DNA of 64,000 nucleotides from Candidatus Nitromaritima sp. SCGC AAA288-L16 (GCA_000372225.1 AQTY01000006.1:4838-68837); one strand, 5' to 3'. Positions 45,597-54,438 are shown, counted from the stretch's first letter. Program-made: numbers and translations. The notes: generated from the sequence alone by a model not told the origin.

Positions 45597-47210
45597 TTAA
45601 AAATTTTTAAGAAATGCTTTTGCCTCCTTTAGCTCAGGAAAAGCGGGGTCTGCATTTTTTAAAATAGACAGGATTTGCACATAGTTTTCTTTAGCTGTTA
45701 TTTTATCACCATCTAATTTTGCAGACCGTGCAGCACCTATTAGTGATCGAATGCGGTTTGGATGACGCGTCAAGGAGATGTTGAATTGTTCTTTGGCTTT
45801 TTTGGGTTTTCCTGCTTTAAGATAAACTTCCCCCAGTAATTCGTACGTGGGTTTAAGGATACGTGGTGGACCAGAAGGTGATGGTAGCTTTTCTTCAACC
45901 AAAGTCGCTTGTTTTGCGAGTTGGATGGCAGCTTTATAATCTTTTTCAAAAAGTTTTACCGCGACTTCGATTTCCAATTCCCATATTTCTAAATTTTCTG
46001 GCCGGCTGAAATGGTTTACGCGAAACCCTTTGTCCCGTATTGTTTTTAATTCTACGGCATATTTTTTTGCTTCGTCATCTCCTTGCATGGCGGCGGCGTA
46101 GCCAAGAACAAAATTATATCCAGCCTTGGGGAAGGTTTTGGGTTCCCATCCTTCAGGGGGCACAAGTTTTTTTGCTTTTTCCCATTGCTCAGTTTCTATA
46201 ATAGTGGCAGCTAACATTCGGTAGTAATATTTACCGGACCTTAAATTGGGATTAGGTTTGGATTTTGCTGCGTCCTGGATTCCTTCCTCCATATCTTTTT
46301 GCTGAGTTTTGAAAATAGCTTCTGCTTTGCCCAAGAGCCCCCGTTGAAGATATACATAGTGCAGCCATTGCAGGCTATGATAATCGCGGTTACTTTTGGG
46401 TAGTTTTTCTCTTTCCACCCATTTTTTGGAGGTGGCCCAGCCATTTTCGTTTGATTTTGCTGCTTCAGACCACATGCCAAGTTGAATAAAGATATGTGCC
46501 GGCATATGCTGAGCATGGTGTGATGCAGGTGCAATTTTGGCGTAGCGTTGCGCTGAAGGTAAGGCAAGTCGCGCTAGGTCCGGGTGATCAAACGCGTGGA
46601 TTGCATAATGGGCCGCACATGGATGATCTGGGTTTTGCTCATATATCTCTAATGCTATTGCACCGGAATCAACTTTTAGTTTTATTTCCCCTCCCGTATT
46701 TCTAGCTACTCCCAATAGGGAGAGACTGTAAAAACATGCGGCTTCTAGATCTTTTGGGTATTTGATATAAATCTTTTTCATAGCATTGGAGTAAGCTTTA
46801 TCCCGAGCTGGTTTTTCACCTTCTCCATAAAGAAGTTGAACAGCTTGAATATAGTCTCGCTCTCGTTGGGTTAACTCTGAGATATCAGATATTTTTGAAA
46901 GCGCGGTCTTAGCTAACTTAGAATCTTGCCTTTCCCAAAGGGGGGCGTTATGGGCCATAGCTTCGCCCCAGTAACCCATAGCAAAATTAGGATCCGCTTT
47001 AGTGGAATTCTTGAATTCTTGCAAGGCTTCTGGGTACCAAAAAGAATGAAGTGCCGCCACTCCACTTATAAAGTGATGTTGCGAAACTCCTGATCCAGAA
47101 GTAGGGAATTCTATCTTGCCAAGTTTGGATGATGCGTGAGTTGGTTGGATAATATAACTGGCGTTAAAACCCCCAAAAATTATCGTAATGAAAAGTAGTC
47201 GAATCATCAT
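45597..47210 (-). CDS. Exported His-rich TPR protein
   Basis: A 537-residue protein with a signal peptide (about 1-26) and TPR helices. It contains several His-rich segments: MAHNAPLW, HPCAAHYAIHAFDHPDLA, SHHAQHMPAHIFIQLG and DYHSLQWLHYVYLQRG. The density of His in conserved-looking helices suggests a metal site, though this has not been shown. TPR pairs recur toward the C-terminus (EAYL-, AKEQFNISLTRHP). It is coupled to the 2OG-Fe oxygenase gene downstream. Its function is unknown; a periplasmic metal or substrate carrier is one inference. Confidence 0.78.
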   Translation of the reverse strand: MMIRLLFITIIFGGFNASYIIQPTHASSKLGKIEFPTSGSGVSQHHFISGVAALHSFWYPEALQEFKNSTKADPNFAMGYWGEAMAHNAPLWERQDSKLAKTALSKISDISELTQRERDYIQAVQLLYGEGEKPARDKAYSNAMKKIYIKYPKDLEAACFYSLSLLGVARNTGGEIKLKVDSGAIALEIYEQNPDHPCAAHYAIHAFDHPDLARLALPSAQRYAKIAPASHHAQHMPAHIFIQLGMWSEAAKSNENGWATSKKWVEREKLPKSNRDYHSLQWLHYVYLQRGLLGKAEAIFKTQQKDMEEGIQDAAKSKPNPNLRSGKYYYRMLAATIIETEQWEKAKKLVPPEGWEPKTFPKAGYNFVLGYAAAMQGDDEAKKYAVELKTIRDKGFRVNHFSRPENLEIWELEIEVAVKLFEKDYKAAIQLAKQATLVEEKLPSPSGPPRILKPTYELLGEVYLKAGKPKKAKEQFNISLTRHPNRIRSLIGAARSAKLDGDKITAKENYVQILSILKNADPAFPELKEAKAFLKNF

Positions 47211-47318
47211 AATAAAAAAATAGTTGGATAATTAAAATAAAGCCCGGTTGAAAAAAAAAATAGGTAAGACTAAAGTAAACAGAGAAATTTTTTTGTGTCA
47301 TTTAGATAAAGATAGAAT

Positions 47319-47651
47319 ATGAAGAAAAGTCAGGATTTGTCCAGAATAAAATCAAGAAACGATATCCCCTTTGGTGCATTATTGATGGGCACTACGGGTG
47401 TGTTGATCGGCGTAGTGGTGGATAGTGAAATGACCATGATTATTGTTGGTATTTTGGGTGCTTTTATAGGGGGACTAGTAGGATGGGCTGGTGGAAGAGT
47501 TTTTCTACTTATTATTTGTTTTGGTGTGTTGGTAGGGGCATTTTTAGGTTACCGCACAGGGGATCAGGACATTCTCATTATAGCTTCGGGAACCGGTGGA
47601 GCTATTGCCGGATTCATAGGAGCACAAGTGTCACTTTTTTTAAATAAATGA
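47319..47651 (+). CDS. Glycine-zipper membrane protein
   Basis: A 110-residue protein with a short basic N-terminus and about four short hydrophobic helices full of G-x3-G repeats (GTTGVLIGVVV, GILGAFIGGLVGWAGG, GVLVGAFLGY, GTGGAIAGFIGA). It is probably an inner-membrane or pore-like helical bundle. The stop overlaps the SUMF1 start (ATGA, 47648-47651), so the two are coupled. No family name is recognised. Confidence 0.75.
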   Translation: MKKSQDLSRIKSRNDIPFGALLMGTTGVLIGVVVDSEMTMIIVGILGAFIGGLVGWAGGRVFLLIICFGVLVGAFLGYRTGDQDILIIASGTGGAIAGFIGAQVSLFLNK

Positions 47652-48388
47652 ATAGGATATTTTTATTATTATTGGGTAGTTTTTTTTTGTTCTCCAAAGT
47701 TTTTTTGCAAACTTCTTCTGCTTTAGAAAAATCAGCTCCTATTGGAATGGTGCTCGTCCCTGCAGGACCTTATATCGCAGGTTCGGATAAATATAACGAT
47801 GAGAGACCAAGCAGGGAAATTCATTTAGATGCTTTTTTTGTTGATAGATTTGAGGTAACTCAGAAGCAATTTAAAAAAATTATGAATATTAATCCGTCTG
47901 AACTTCGAGGAGAAAATTTACCAGTTGATCGGGTTGATTGGTACCAGGCAAGAGATTACTGTAATAAAATTGGGAAACGTTTGCCAACAGAGGCCGAATG
48001 GGAAAAGTCAGCACGCTCAGGGTCGACAGCCCAATATTACTGGGGGGATAAGCCAGATAATTCACACGCTTGGCACTGGGATAACTCTGGTCGAAAAACT
48101 CACCCTGTGGGGGAAAAGAAACCGAACAAGTTTGGCCTGTATGATATTGCTGGAAATGTTTGGGAGTGGGTCGCAGATTGGTATGATCAGAGCTATTACC
48201 AGAATCGATCATCCAGCAACCCGAAAAGCCCATTCAATGGGAAGCACAGAGTCCTTCGAGGTGGGTCATTTATGGATAAAGCAGAAGGACTACGTGTTAC
48301 CCGGCGCAACTGGGATTTACCCAGTTCCAAGTTTAAAAACTTTGGATTTCGTTGCGCAAGGAATCAAAATACGATCTCAATAGATTAA
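47648..48388 (+). CDS. Exported SUMF1/FGE-fold protein
   Basis: A 246-residue protein with a signal peptide and a single SUMF1 domain: MVLVPAGPYIAGSD, DAFFVDRFEVTQKQF, PVDRVDWYQARDYCNKIGKRLPTEAEWEKSARSG, YDIAGNVWEWVADWY, VLRGGSFMDKAEGLR and a C-terminal FGFRCARN. The paired Cys of catalytic FGE is missing. It is coupled to the glycine-zipper protein, suggesting that the two work together at the envelope. It lies 392 bases before the membrane microprotein pair on the same strand. Confidence 0.9.
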   Translation: MNRIFLLLLGSFFLFSKVFLQTSSALEKSAPIGMVLVPAGPYIAGSDKYNDERPSREIHLDAFFVDRFEVTQKQFKKIMNINPSELRGENLPVDRVDWYQARDYCNKIGKRLPTEAEWEKSARSGSTAQYYWGDKPDNSHAWHWDNSGRKTHPVGEKKPNKFGLYDIAGNVWEWVADWYDQSYYQNRSSSNPKSPFNGKHRVLRGGSFMDKAEGLRVTRRNWDLPSSKFKNFGFRCARNQNTISID

Positions 48389-48779
48389 TGCTCGAATTTC
48401 AAGAAATGATTACTTGACGTCGTTTTAAACTAGCCCCTCCTGAAAATGTCCCACACGTTGAAATTTGATTTTCTGGTGTACGTGAACTATTTTTTGGGCA
48501 AAGGCGATTTTCTTGGAGGCCGAACTCATATCGAAGAAGGTTAATAAAGCCATAAAATAAAGGTGGGTGTGTATGGCCATAAAAAACTAAGCTATTGATT
48601 TGTTTTGAATTATTTGGCACATATTTGTTGACTACTACTACATATAGTGGTAAACAGTAGAAGGTATACAATATAGTGGAAGTCCATTGAAGGTCCCTTC
48701 TCTTTCTTCCCCAACTTCCCCCGCTGTTTCTTCAATGGGTTTTTCGCCCACATATCCCTTTTACATGAAGGAGAAAAAT
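48389..48779 (+). promoter_or_regulatory. 391-base intergenic region with conserved leader of microprotein 1
   Basis: The 3' end holds a pyrimidine-rich tract (about 48694-48722), a 27-nt block identical to one before microprotein 2 (48723-48749, containing a GGG/CCC mini-hairpin), then a CCTT/AAGG pairing that masks part of the GAAGGAG ribosome site. The upstream 300 bases show no gene I can support; a TTGACT at 48628 is a weak -35 candidate only. Confidence 0.6.
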
Positions 48780-49001
48780 ATGTTTGACCAAATGATAGGT
48801 TACGTGAAGAAGTTTACTGAAGCAGGTGTGGCCCTGCTCGCGCTTGGGATAGTTATGCAAATCATTTTTGGTAAAGCGGTTCCGTTTGTGGGAGGAGATA
48901 TTATTGGTAATATCACAGCTATTGTTGCAGCGCTTGGTGCGCAGGGTTTGGTTGGTCTCGCTGCTGTTGGAGTGATTTATGCTATTTTTAATAGACAATA
49001 A
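48780..49001 (+). CDS. Two-helix membrane microprotein 1 of tandem pair
   Basis: A 73-residue protein started at ATG 48780 after a GAAGGAG site; an in-frame ATG at 48687 would include the untranslated leader and is rejected. The short charged start (MFDQMIGYVKKFTEAG) leads to helix one (VALLALGIVMQIIF), the loop GKAVPFVGGDI, and helix two (LVGLAAVGVIYAIF) with a basic end. It matches microprotein 2 at 52 of 72 positions. The family is unknown to me. A pore, scaffold, bacteriocin-like or membrane-remodelling role is possible, none shown. Confidence 0.8.
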   Translation: MFDQMIGYVKKFTEAGVALLALGIVMQIIFGKAVPFVGGDIIGNITAIVAALGAQGLVGLAAVGVIYAIFNRQ

Positions 49002-49015
49002 ATAAACATGGCCAT

Positions 49016-49067
49016 GAAGCGACTGTTTTTCAGATTTACCATTATTTGCTGAAACTACAGTCGTTTC
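49016..49067 (+). terminator. Strong hairpin between the two microprotein genes
   Basis: Bases 49016-49026 pair with 49057-49067 (11 bp with one G-U), and 49028-49033 pair with 49049-49054 (6 bp), giving a long stem just after the first stop codon. No U-run follows, so it is more likely an RNA-stabilising or partial-termination structure than a classic intrinsic terminator. Confidence 0.55.
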
Positions 49068-49136
49068 ATATTGGCGTGGTTGTCAAAACGTCTTAGCCGT
49101 TAAATTGTGCTTCCCCTTTCTCTCTATATCTCCCCT

Positions 49137-49193
49137 GCTGTTTCTTCAATGGGTTTTTCGCCCGCACAATCCCTTTAAACAAAGGAGAAAAAA
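49137..49193 (+). promoter_or_regulatory. Conserved leader of microprotein 2
   Basis: The 27-nt block 49137-49163 is identical to 48723-48749 and ends exactly 30 nt before the ATG, as in copy 1. CCTTT pairs with AAAGG across a four-base loop, covering the ribosome site AAAGGAG. A pyrimidine tract lies directly upstream. It looks like a duplicated post-transcriptional control element. Confidence 0.7.
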
Positions 49194-49412
49194 ATGTTAG
49201 ATCAAATTTTAGGTGCCATAAAAAAGTTTACCGAAATAGGCATAGCCTTGCTTGCACTTGGGATAGTTATGCAAGTCATTTTTGGAAAAGTTGTTCCATT
49301 CGTTGGTGGGGATATTATTGCTCATATCGTGAATCTCGTTGCAGTCCTTGGTTCAAATGGTTTAGTCGGTCTTATTGCCGTTGGTGTAATTTGGGCTATT
49401 TTTAAAAGGTAA
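49194..49412 (+). CDS. Two-helix membrane microprotein 2 of tandem pair
   Basis: A 72-residue paralogue of the preceding gene (52 of 72 identical). It starts MLDQILGAIKKFTEIG, has helix one (IALLALGIVMQVIF), loop GKVVPFVGGDI and helix two (LVGLIAVGVIWAIF), and ends KR. The invariant positions include both helices, the P-F-V-G-G-D loop and the K-K-F-T-E start, indicating selection on the protein and not just shared DNA. The ribosome site AAAGGAG is well placed. Function is unknown, as for copy 1. Confidence 0.85.
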   Translation: MLDQILGAIKKFTEIGIALLALGIVMQVIFGKVVPFVGGDIIAHIVNLVAVLGSNGLVGLIAVGVIWAIFKR

Positions 49413-49460
49413 TGTAAAAGTGGAACAGCTTTTGATATGCCAAGCTTAAAAGCCGAGTAA

Positions 49461-50429
49461 TCAGTGATAGAGGTGGGCCACCTGTTTTTCGTATCCATTG
49501 TATAGCCGAGTTTTATGAACTTCACCGGTCCCTAACATTTTTTCTGTTTTTTGCAACCAGCGAGGATGATTAATGGTGGGGTCGACGTTAGCTTCGAAGC
49601 TGTATTCTAGGGGTAGTACTGTGTTCCAAAAGGTCAGCGGTTGGTAGTCAATTAGTTCTATTTTTACGATAGACTTGATACTTTTAAACCCGTATTTCCA
49701 GGGTACTACCAATCGTATGGGTGCGCCATGTTGTTTTCTGAGAGGATGGCCATACATGCCAAGAGCCATGAAAGTCAGTTCGTTGATTGCTTCCTCTATG
49801 GTAAGCGCTTCTGTATAAGGCCAAGGACGCCAAAAAGCCAGTTGCCCTTGGGCTGTAAAAGGTTTGTAAAAGGTAGTCAGGGCCACGTGCGTTGCACTAG
49901 ATTTGGGTTCAACGATATCCAGCAAAGCTTTTAGGGGAAATCCCGTCCACGGCACTGCCATCGCCCAAGCTTCAACACAACGCAATCGGTACAGACGTTC
50001 CTCAATATCCATCAACTTATAGAAGTCATCAATATCAAAAGTTCGCGGTTTATTGACGAGTCCGGCAACCTCGAGTTTCCATGGCCGAATAGATAGGGCT
50101 TGAGCATGAAAACTTGGATCCCTTTTAATCTCGCTAAACTCGAAGAAATTATTGAAGCTTGCTGCGATTCTTTCCTCTGTTACGCTACGATCAAGAGAAT
50201 ATTTTGTGTTACGTTTTACGGGGTAGATTTTTTCTTCAATTGAAGACCATTCAATAGGCGCATTGCGATTAGGAGTAGGACCAATACCGCATCCATAGAA
50301 TGAAGCTGTTGCAGCCAGTGTGGCAATTGAAGTTCCCTTAATAAAATCACGTCGATTCATGTAGACCGACTCGGGTGTGGCCTCACCTTCAGCCATGTTC
50401 CACGATTTAGACAAAATAAGATTGCTCAT
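49461..50429 (-). CDS. msrP: Periplasmic methionine sulfoxide reductase, molybdopterin subunit
   Basis: A 322-residue MsrP/YedY that repairs oxidised methionine in envelope proteins. The N-terminal extension before the twin-arginine motif (ATPESVYMNRRDFIKG) is like that of E. coli MsrP, so the ATG at 50429 is retained. The Mo-ligand Cys is in RLRCVEAWAMAVPW, and VPWKYGFKSIKSIV is the conserved C-terminal block. It is exported folded by the Tat system. The membrane heme partner MsrQ is not encoded next to it. Confidence 0.95.
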   Translation of the reverse strand: MSNLILSKSWNMAEGEATPESVYMNRRDFIKGTSIATLAATASFYGCGIGPTPNRNAPIEWSSIEEKIYPVKRNTKYSLDRSVTEERIAASFNNFFEFSEIKRDPSFHAQALSIRPWKLEVAGLVNKPRTFDIDDFYKLMDIEERLYRLRCVEAWAMAVPWTGFPLKALLDIVEPKSSATHVALTTFYKPFTAQGQLAFWRPWPYTEALTIEEAINELTFMALGMYGHPLRKQHGAPIRLVVPWKYGFKSIKSIVKIELIDYQPLTFWNTVLPLEYSFEANVDPTINHPRWLQKTEKMLGTGEVHKTRLYNGYEKQVAHLYH

Positions 50430-50456
50430 AATAATAAATTTAGAAAATAATATTCA

Positions 50457-50774
50457 CTACCCAATCCAATCATCAATACATTTAAGATAATCTGAAGAAC
50501 CTTGTGTAATAGGAAGAGCAATTACTTCAGGAATATCGTAGCTGTGATTTTCAAGTACCCAATCTTTTAAGGTAGAAAATTTTTCTTCTTTGGTTTTGAT
50601 TATGAGAAGAAGTTCGTCGTCGACACATAATTTTCCATCCCAGTAGTAAGTCGACTGGATAGAAGGAATAGTATTTACGCAATACGCTAGTTTGCTCTCA
50701 ACTAAACCCCGGCTAATTTTTTTTGCTTCTTCTTTAGAACTAACGGTTGTAAATACAGTGATATGATTCTTCAT
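50457..50774 (-). CDS. cutA: Divalent-ion tolerance protein CutA
   Basis: A 105-residue CutA1 with the typical ferredoxin-like trimer sequence: VFTTVSSKEEAKKISRGLVESKLAYCVNTIP, STYYWDGKL, LLIIKTKEEKF and PEVIALPITQGSSDYLKCIDDWI. It is linked to copper/divalent-metal tolerance in E. coli, though its molecular role remains uncertain. It is 15 bases downstream of the DedA gene and 27 upstream of msrP on the same strand. Confidence 0.95.
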   Translation of the reverse strand: MKNHITVFTTVSSKEEAKKISRGLVESKLAYCVNTIPSIQSTYYWDGKLCVDDELLLIIKTKEEKFSTLKDWVLENHSYDIPEVIALPITQGSSDYLKCIDDWIG

Positions 50775-50789
50775 GATAATTTTATTTCA

Positions 50790-51377
50790 TTAAAGAATAA
50801 TTTTTAGAATAAAAAAACCTAAAACTAGGAGGATCATGAAGACAATTGTAAAGATGTTAAAATATTTTTCTATAAGTATTTTGAAAGGTGGACCAAATTT
50901 ATACATCAGTGCAGCCACAAGAAAAAACCGGGTCGATCTGCTTACCGCTGAAGCCAAGACAAATATAGGAAAATTAATTTTAAAGGCTCCTGCTGACAAG
51001 GTAAAAACCTTATACGGTAAAGGTGTAAAGCCGGCTGCCGCTACCGCCCAAGCATTGTACTTATCATATAGTAATCCAATTTTATCCCATTTTTCTTGAA
51101 AATGATAAAACGCTACGATGCGGTTTCCGATTAGATCCATAAATTGATATCCAATGAGATATCCGAACATACCTCCTAGAACCGATCCTGTAGAGCAAAC
51201 AAATGCAAAACGAAACCATCCAACAGGTGATGCTACAACCATCGCGATTAGCAAGATATCTGGAGGAATAGGGAAAAAAGAGGATTCAATAAATGAAATG
51301 ATAAACAAAACAGGAAGAGCATACGATGTAGTTGCCCATTGCAGGACCCAGTCGTAAAGTTTTCTAATTAATATCAT
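50790..51377 (-). CDS. DedA/VTT-domain membrane protein (YqaA-like)
   Basis: A 195-residue inner-membrane protein. It has IISFIESSFFPIPPDILLIAM (DedA N-terminal signature), GSVLGGMFGYLIGY and AAAGFTPLPYKVFTLSAGAF (VTT conserved loop), with hydrophobic helices to the C-terminus. DedA proteins are linked to lipid-carrier recycling and membrane homeostasis. The short form and YqaA-like loops favour the YqaA subgroup. Confidence 0.9.
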   Translation of the reverse strand: MILIRKLYDWVLQWATTSYALPVLFIISFIESSFFPIPPDILLIAMVVASPVGWFRFAFVCSTGSVLGGMFGYLIGYQFMDLIGNRIVAFYHFQEKWDKIGLLYDKYNAWAVAAAGFTPLPYKVFTLSAGAFKINFPIFVLASAVSRSTRFFLVAALMYKFGPPFKILIEKYFNIFTIVFMILLVLGFFILKIIL

Positions 51378-51404
51378 TTAATTCTTTGACCTATGATTTT
51401 TCAG

Positions 51405-53915
51405 TTACATAAGGTTTACTGGGTCGACATCCAAGATTAGTTTTACTTTAGAGTTGGCAAGTTTCTTAATTTCGGGTGTTTCGTCTAGACGGTCTAGGAC
51501 CGAATGCAGTTTCCTATAGTCATAAGAGCGTAGAATTAGATGCCGGCGGAAGCGATTATTGATTTGATAAAGTGAGGCACGCGCAGGCCCAAGAATTTCA
51601 AAATCGTTTGTTTTATTTAGAATCCGGACCAAAGCTTTATGGATGCTATTTGCAAATATTTCACCATGCTGTTCATACTCACTTTCAATTTCAATCGACA
51701 CTATTCGAGTGAAAGGAGGATATTTTAATTTTTCTCTTAAGGCCAGTTCTTTTTCTGAAAATCCTCTAAAATCGTGTTCTTTTACGAAATCAAAAACATA
51801 GTGCCCAGATGAGAGTGATTGAATGATTACTAGTCCCGGCACCTTGCCACGTCCTGCTCGCCCCGCAACCTGGGTTAGTAACTGAAACGAACGTTCGGCT
51901 GATCGGAAGTCAGGTATATGCAATGAAAGGTCTGCGTAGACGACACCGACTAAAGTCACGTTAGGAAAGTCATGTCCTTTCGTGATCATTTGAGTTCCAA
52001 TAAGGACGTCAATTTCTCCCAGGTTCATTTTACGATGGACCGATTCGAATGATTTGCGTCCTTTTACAGTGTCCCTGTCAAGTCGAGCGATTCTTGCTTG
52101 TGGAAAAAGTTTTTTTGTTTCATCTTCAAGCTTTTGTGTGCCAAACCCACTGAATCGTATAACGGCTCCTCCACAGTCTGCGCAACATTCAGGTTTACGT
52201 GTAATAAAATTGCAGTAGTGGCATAGTAAGAAATTTTTTTTACTGTGAAAGGTGAGGGTTACACTACAATGAGGGCATTCGAAAACAAAGGAGCACTCTT
52301 TACAGAAGACATAGTTTGCTGTTCCCCTTCGATTAAGAAATAAAAATATTTGTTCTCCTCGTTTGATTCTATCGAAAATAGCTTTTTTTAAATGCGTGGA
52401 AAAAATAGAAAAGTTTTTTTTCGAATCCATTTCCTCCTTCATATTTATAACTTTGACAATGGGGAGTAAACGGTTGTGAACTCGGTTTTCAAGAGAAAGG
52501 TAGTGGTATTTACCTCTTTCCGCATTTTTAATGGACTCAAGGGAAGGGGTCGCGGACCCAAGGATTACAACTGCGTTTTGCTTCTGAGCTCTTATTATTG
52601 CACTATCTCTTGCGTGGTAACGTGGGGAGGAATCCTGCTTGTAGGATGTGTCGTGTTCTTCGTCGATCACAATAATGCCCAGATTCTTAAACGGCGCAAA
52701 AATGGCCGAACGAGCTCCTACGGCAATAGAAACCTTTTCGTCTCGAATTTTTTTCCATTCGTAGAAACGTTCTTTTTGCGTCAATCCGCTATGAAGAACG
52801 GCGACCCGATCACCAAACCGCCGGCGGAATCGTTCAACAGTTTGTGGAGTCAGTGAGATTTCAGGGACTACCATTACGGCAGATCTATTTAGGTTAAGTA
52901 CGAGTTGAATACTACGAAGATAGATTTCTGTTTTACCACTTCCCGTTACTCCATGTAATAGGTAAGGCTGAAACACCGAATTCTCGATGGATCGTTTGAG
53001 CTCTCTATAGCATTTTTCTTGCTCCTTATTTAGTTGGAGTGGACTCTCAGCGGTCCATTCTGGCTCGACATTCGATTGAATCGATCCTCTTTCTTTTTTT
53101 CTAGTGGATGTTTCAATAAGTTTTTTCCCAAGCAGGCTTTTAATGATTTGCGAAGAGCCAGGTATTTTATTATTTAAAATAGAAATAGTGGTTTGACCTT
53201 TGCAGATAAATTCATAAATCGCACGCTGTTTAGGACTACGCTCCAGCAGCTTTTCAATTTCTTTTTTTTTCGGTAGGTCTTTTGCTAGCCGAAAAATTTT
53301 TTCATATTCATACCTCAAAGAGCTACGTTTGATTTCGTTTTCTATGCCTACCAGCCCATTCCGTTTTAGCTTTGCTAGAGAGCTTGGGCTATATTTTTTT
53401 TTAAGAGAACGTTCTAACTGCTTTGAAGTTAATCTTTTTTTAGAATGTAAAGTTTGAAGAATATAAGTAGCTTGGGTGGGTTGGGTATCTTCTGTGAGGG
53501 CCTTGAGGCCCTGTCTTGTTAGGTAAAGTTTGTCTAGGCTTGTATCATCAAGTCCTGCGGGTAGCGCAGCCTTAATAGCTTCACCCCAGGACGAATGATA
53601 GTATCCAGCCATCCACCGTGTTAGAGAAAGAAGCTCTTTCGAAATAACAGGTTCTGAGTCTGGGACTTCTGCAATTGCTTTTAATGGAATATTTTTTTTA
53701 TTATGATTTGATATGCTAACAACATATCCAGTGAGTCGACGCCGACTAAATGGAACCAATACCCGCATCCCCTTTTTGACCATTCCATGAAAATGTAGGG
53801 GGATTGTATAAGTGAATGCGTCCTTAATGGGTAGGTTGAATACTACATCTGCGCAAGCTAAAGCAGGTTTCTGATCTGACGATAATCTAGTCGAAGAAGA
53901 TTTTTTGGAACTCAT
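51405..53915 (-). CDS. priA: Primosomal replication restart helicase PriA
   Basis: An 836-residue helicase that reloads the replisome at stalled forks. The N-terminal DNA-binding domain is followed by Walker A GVTGSGKTEI, the DEEH box VIDEEHDTSYKQ, GSATPSLES, and the four-pair zinc-binding Cys block (CKECSFVFECPHC and LCHYC, CADCGG). Helicase motifs GTQMITKGHDFPNV and QVAGRAGRG close the core. It is long compared with the usual 730, mainly through an enlarged linker between the N-terminal DNA-binding part and the helicase core. Confidence 0.97.
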   Translation of the reverse strand: MSSKKSSSTRLSSDQKPALACADVVFNLPIKDAFTYTIPLHFHGMVKKGMRVLVPFSRRRLTGYVVSISNHNKKNIPLKAIAEVPDSEPVISKELLSLTRWMAGYYHSSWGEAIKAALPAGLDDTSLDKLYLTRQGLKALTEDTQPTQATYILQTLHSKKRLTSKQLERSLKKKYSPSSLAKLKRNGLVGIENEIKRSSLRYEYEKIFRLAKDLPKKKEIEKLLERSPKQRAIYEFICKGQTTISILNNKIPGSSQIIKSLLGKKLIETSTRKKERGSIQSNVEPEWTAESPLQLNKEQEKCYRELKRSIENSVFQPYLLHGVTGSGKTEIYLRSIQLVLNLNRSAVMVVPEISLTPQTVERFRRRFGDRVAVLHSGLTQKERFYEWKKIRDEKVSIAVGARSAIFAPFKNLGIIVIDEEHDTSYKQDSSPRYHARDSAIIRAQKQNAVVILGSATPSLESIKNAERGKYHYLSLENRVHNRLLPIVKVINMKEEMDSKKNFSIFSTHLKKAIFDRIKRGEQIFLFLNRRGTANYVFCKECSFVFECPHCSVTLTFHSKKNFLLCHYCNFITRKPECCADCGGAVIRFSGFGTQKLEDETKKLFPQARIARLDRDTVKGRKSFESVHRKMNLGEIDVLIGTQMITKGHDFPNVTLVGVVYADLSLHIPDFRSAERSFQLLTQVAGRAGRGKVPGLVIIQSLSSGHYVFDFVKEHDFRGFSEKELALREKLKYPPFTRIVSIEIESEYEQHGEIFANSIHKALVRILNKTNDFEILGPARASLYQINNRFRRHLILRSYDYRKLHSVLDRLDETPEIKKLANSKVKLILDVDPVNLM

Positions 53916-54110
53916 AGTATGACAGTTGTTGTTTTGTGAGATTGTACCAGAGAACGAACTTGAGCCAAACTCACGTTACAGTTTTGCTGAAGAAACCGTT
54001 GACTCTCAGGCAGTTTTAAATTAATCTTGTCCCTCTTCATGGTTGGAAATTTCTAAGTAGTTCTAGTTGACTTAAGGTTCGCGGGGTCGCATGACAAACA
54101 GGAGTATGTT

Positions 54111-54299
54111 ATGAAGGCGGGAGATAAGATCAAAATTGATTTTGCGGGGAAGAAAAAAGACGCTTTGGTGTTCAAACTTTTTCCGAGTTCGGTTTATTTA
54201 AAAATAGACTTTAAAAATGACAAGGGGAAGATTGTAAAGCGAAAGCTCAGTCAGATCGAAAATAAAAAATCGACCTCAAACAAGGAAAAGAAAAAATAA
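54111..54299 (+). CDS. Small basic hypothetical protein
   Basis: A 62-residue protein, a third Lys/Arg. A GGAG site lies about five bases before the ATG. MKAGDKIKIDFAGKKKDALVFKLFPSSVYLKIDF suggests a small beta-barrel (Tudor/SH3-like) fold, followed by a disordered Lys/Ser tail. Nucleic-acid or acidic-partner binding is a guess from charge. It is transcribed away from priA. A 6-bp hairpin (54314-54329) follows its stop. Confidence 0.62.
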   Translation: MKAGDKIKIDFAGKKKDALVFKLFPSSVYLKIDFKNDKGKIVKRKLSQIENKKSTSNKEKKK

Positions 54300-54438
54300 T
54301 CCTCAGCCGGCAGAAGGTTCTTTAACCTTGTTTACAAACAAGAGTTAGAGTAGTTTGTGCTCTTTTATTTTTTTCTTGGGTAGGTAATCGTTGGAATAGG
54401 GTGCCAATGTTTTTTATTTTTTACGTTTTGAGTGCTCG

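Noticed and set aside
48615..48630. Sigma-54-like TGGCAC before microprotein 1
   Set aside because: The GC of the -12 element is absent at the required ten-base spacing.
48399..48671. 90-codon minus-strand frame in the gap before microprotein 1
   Set aside because: No ribosome site, no recognisable domain, and the amino acid mix is that of random AT-rich sequence.
48687..48779. Upstream extension of microprotein 1 from an earlier ATG
   Set aside because: It translates the leader that is duplicated as RNA before microprotein 2; the GAAGGAG site points to ATG 48780.
54314..54329. AAGGTT/AACCTT hairpin after the small basic protein
   Set aside because: Six-bp stem with few G-C pairs and no immediate U-run; too weak to call a terminator.
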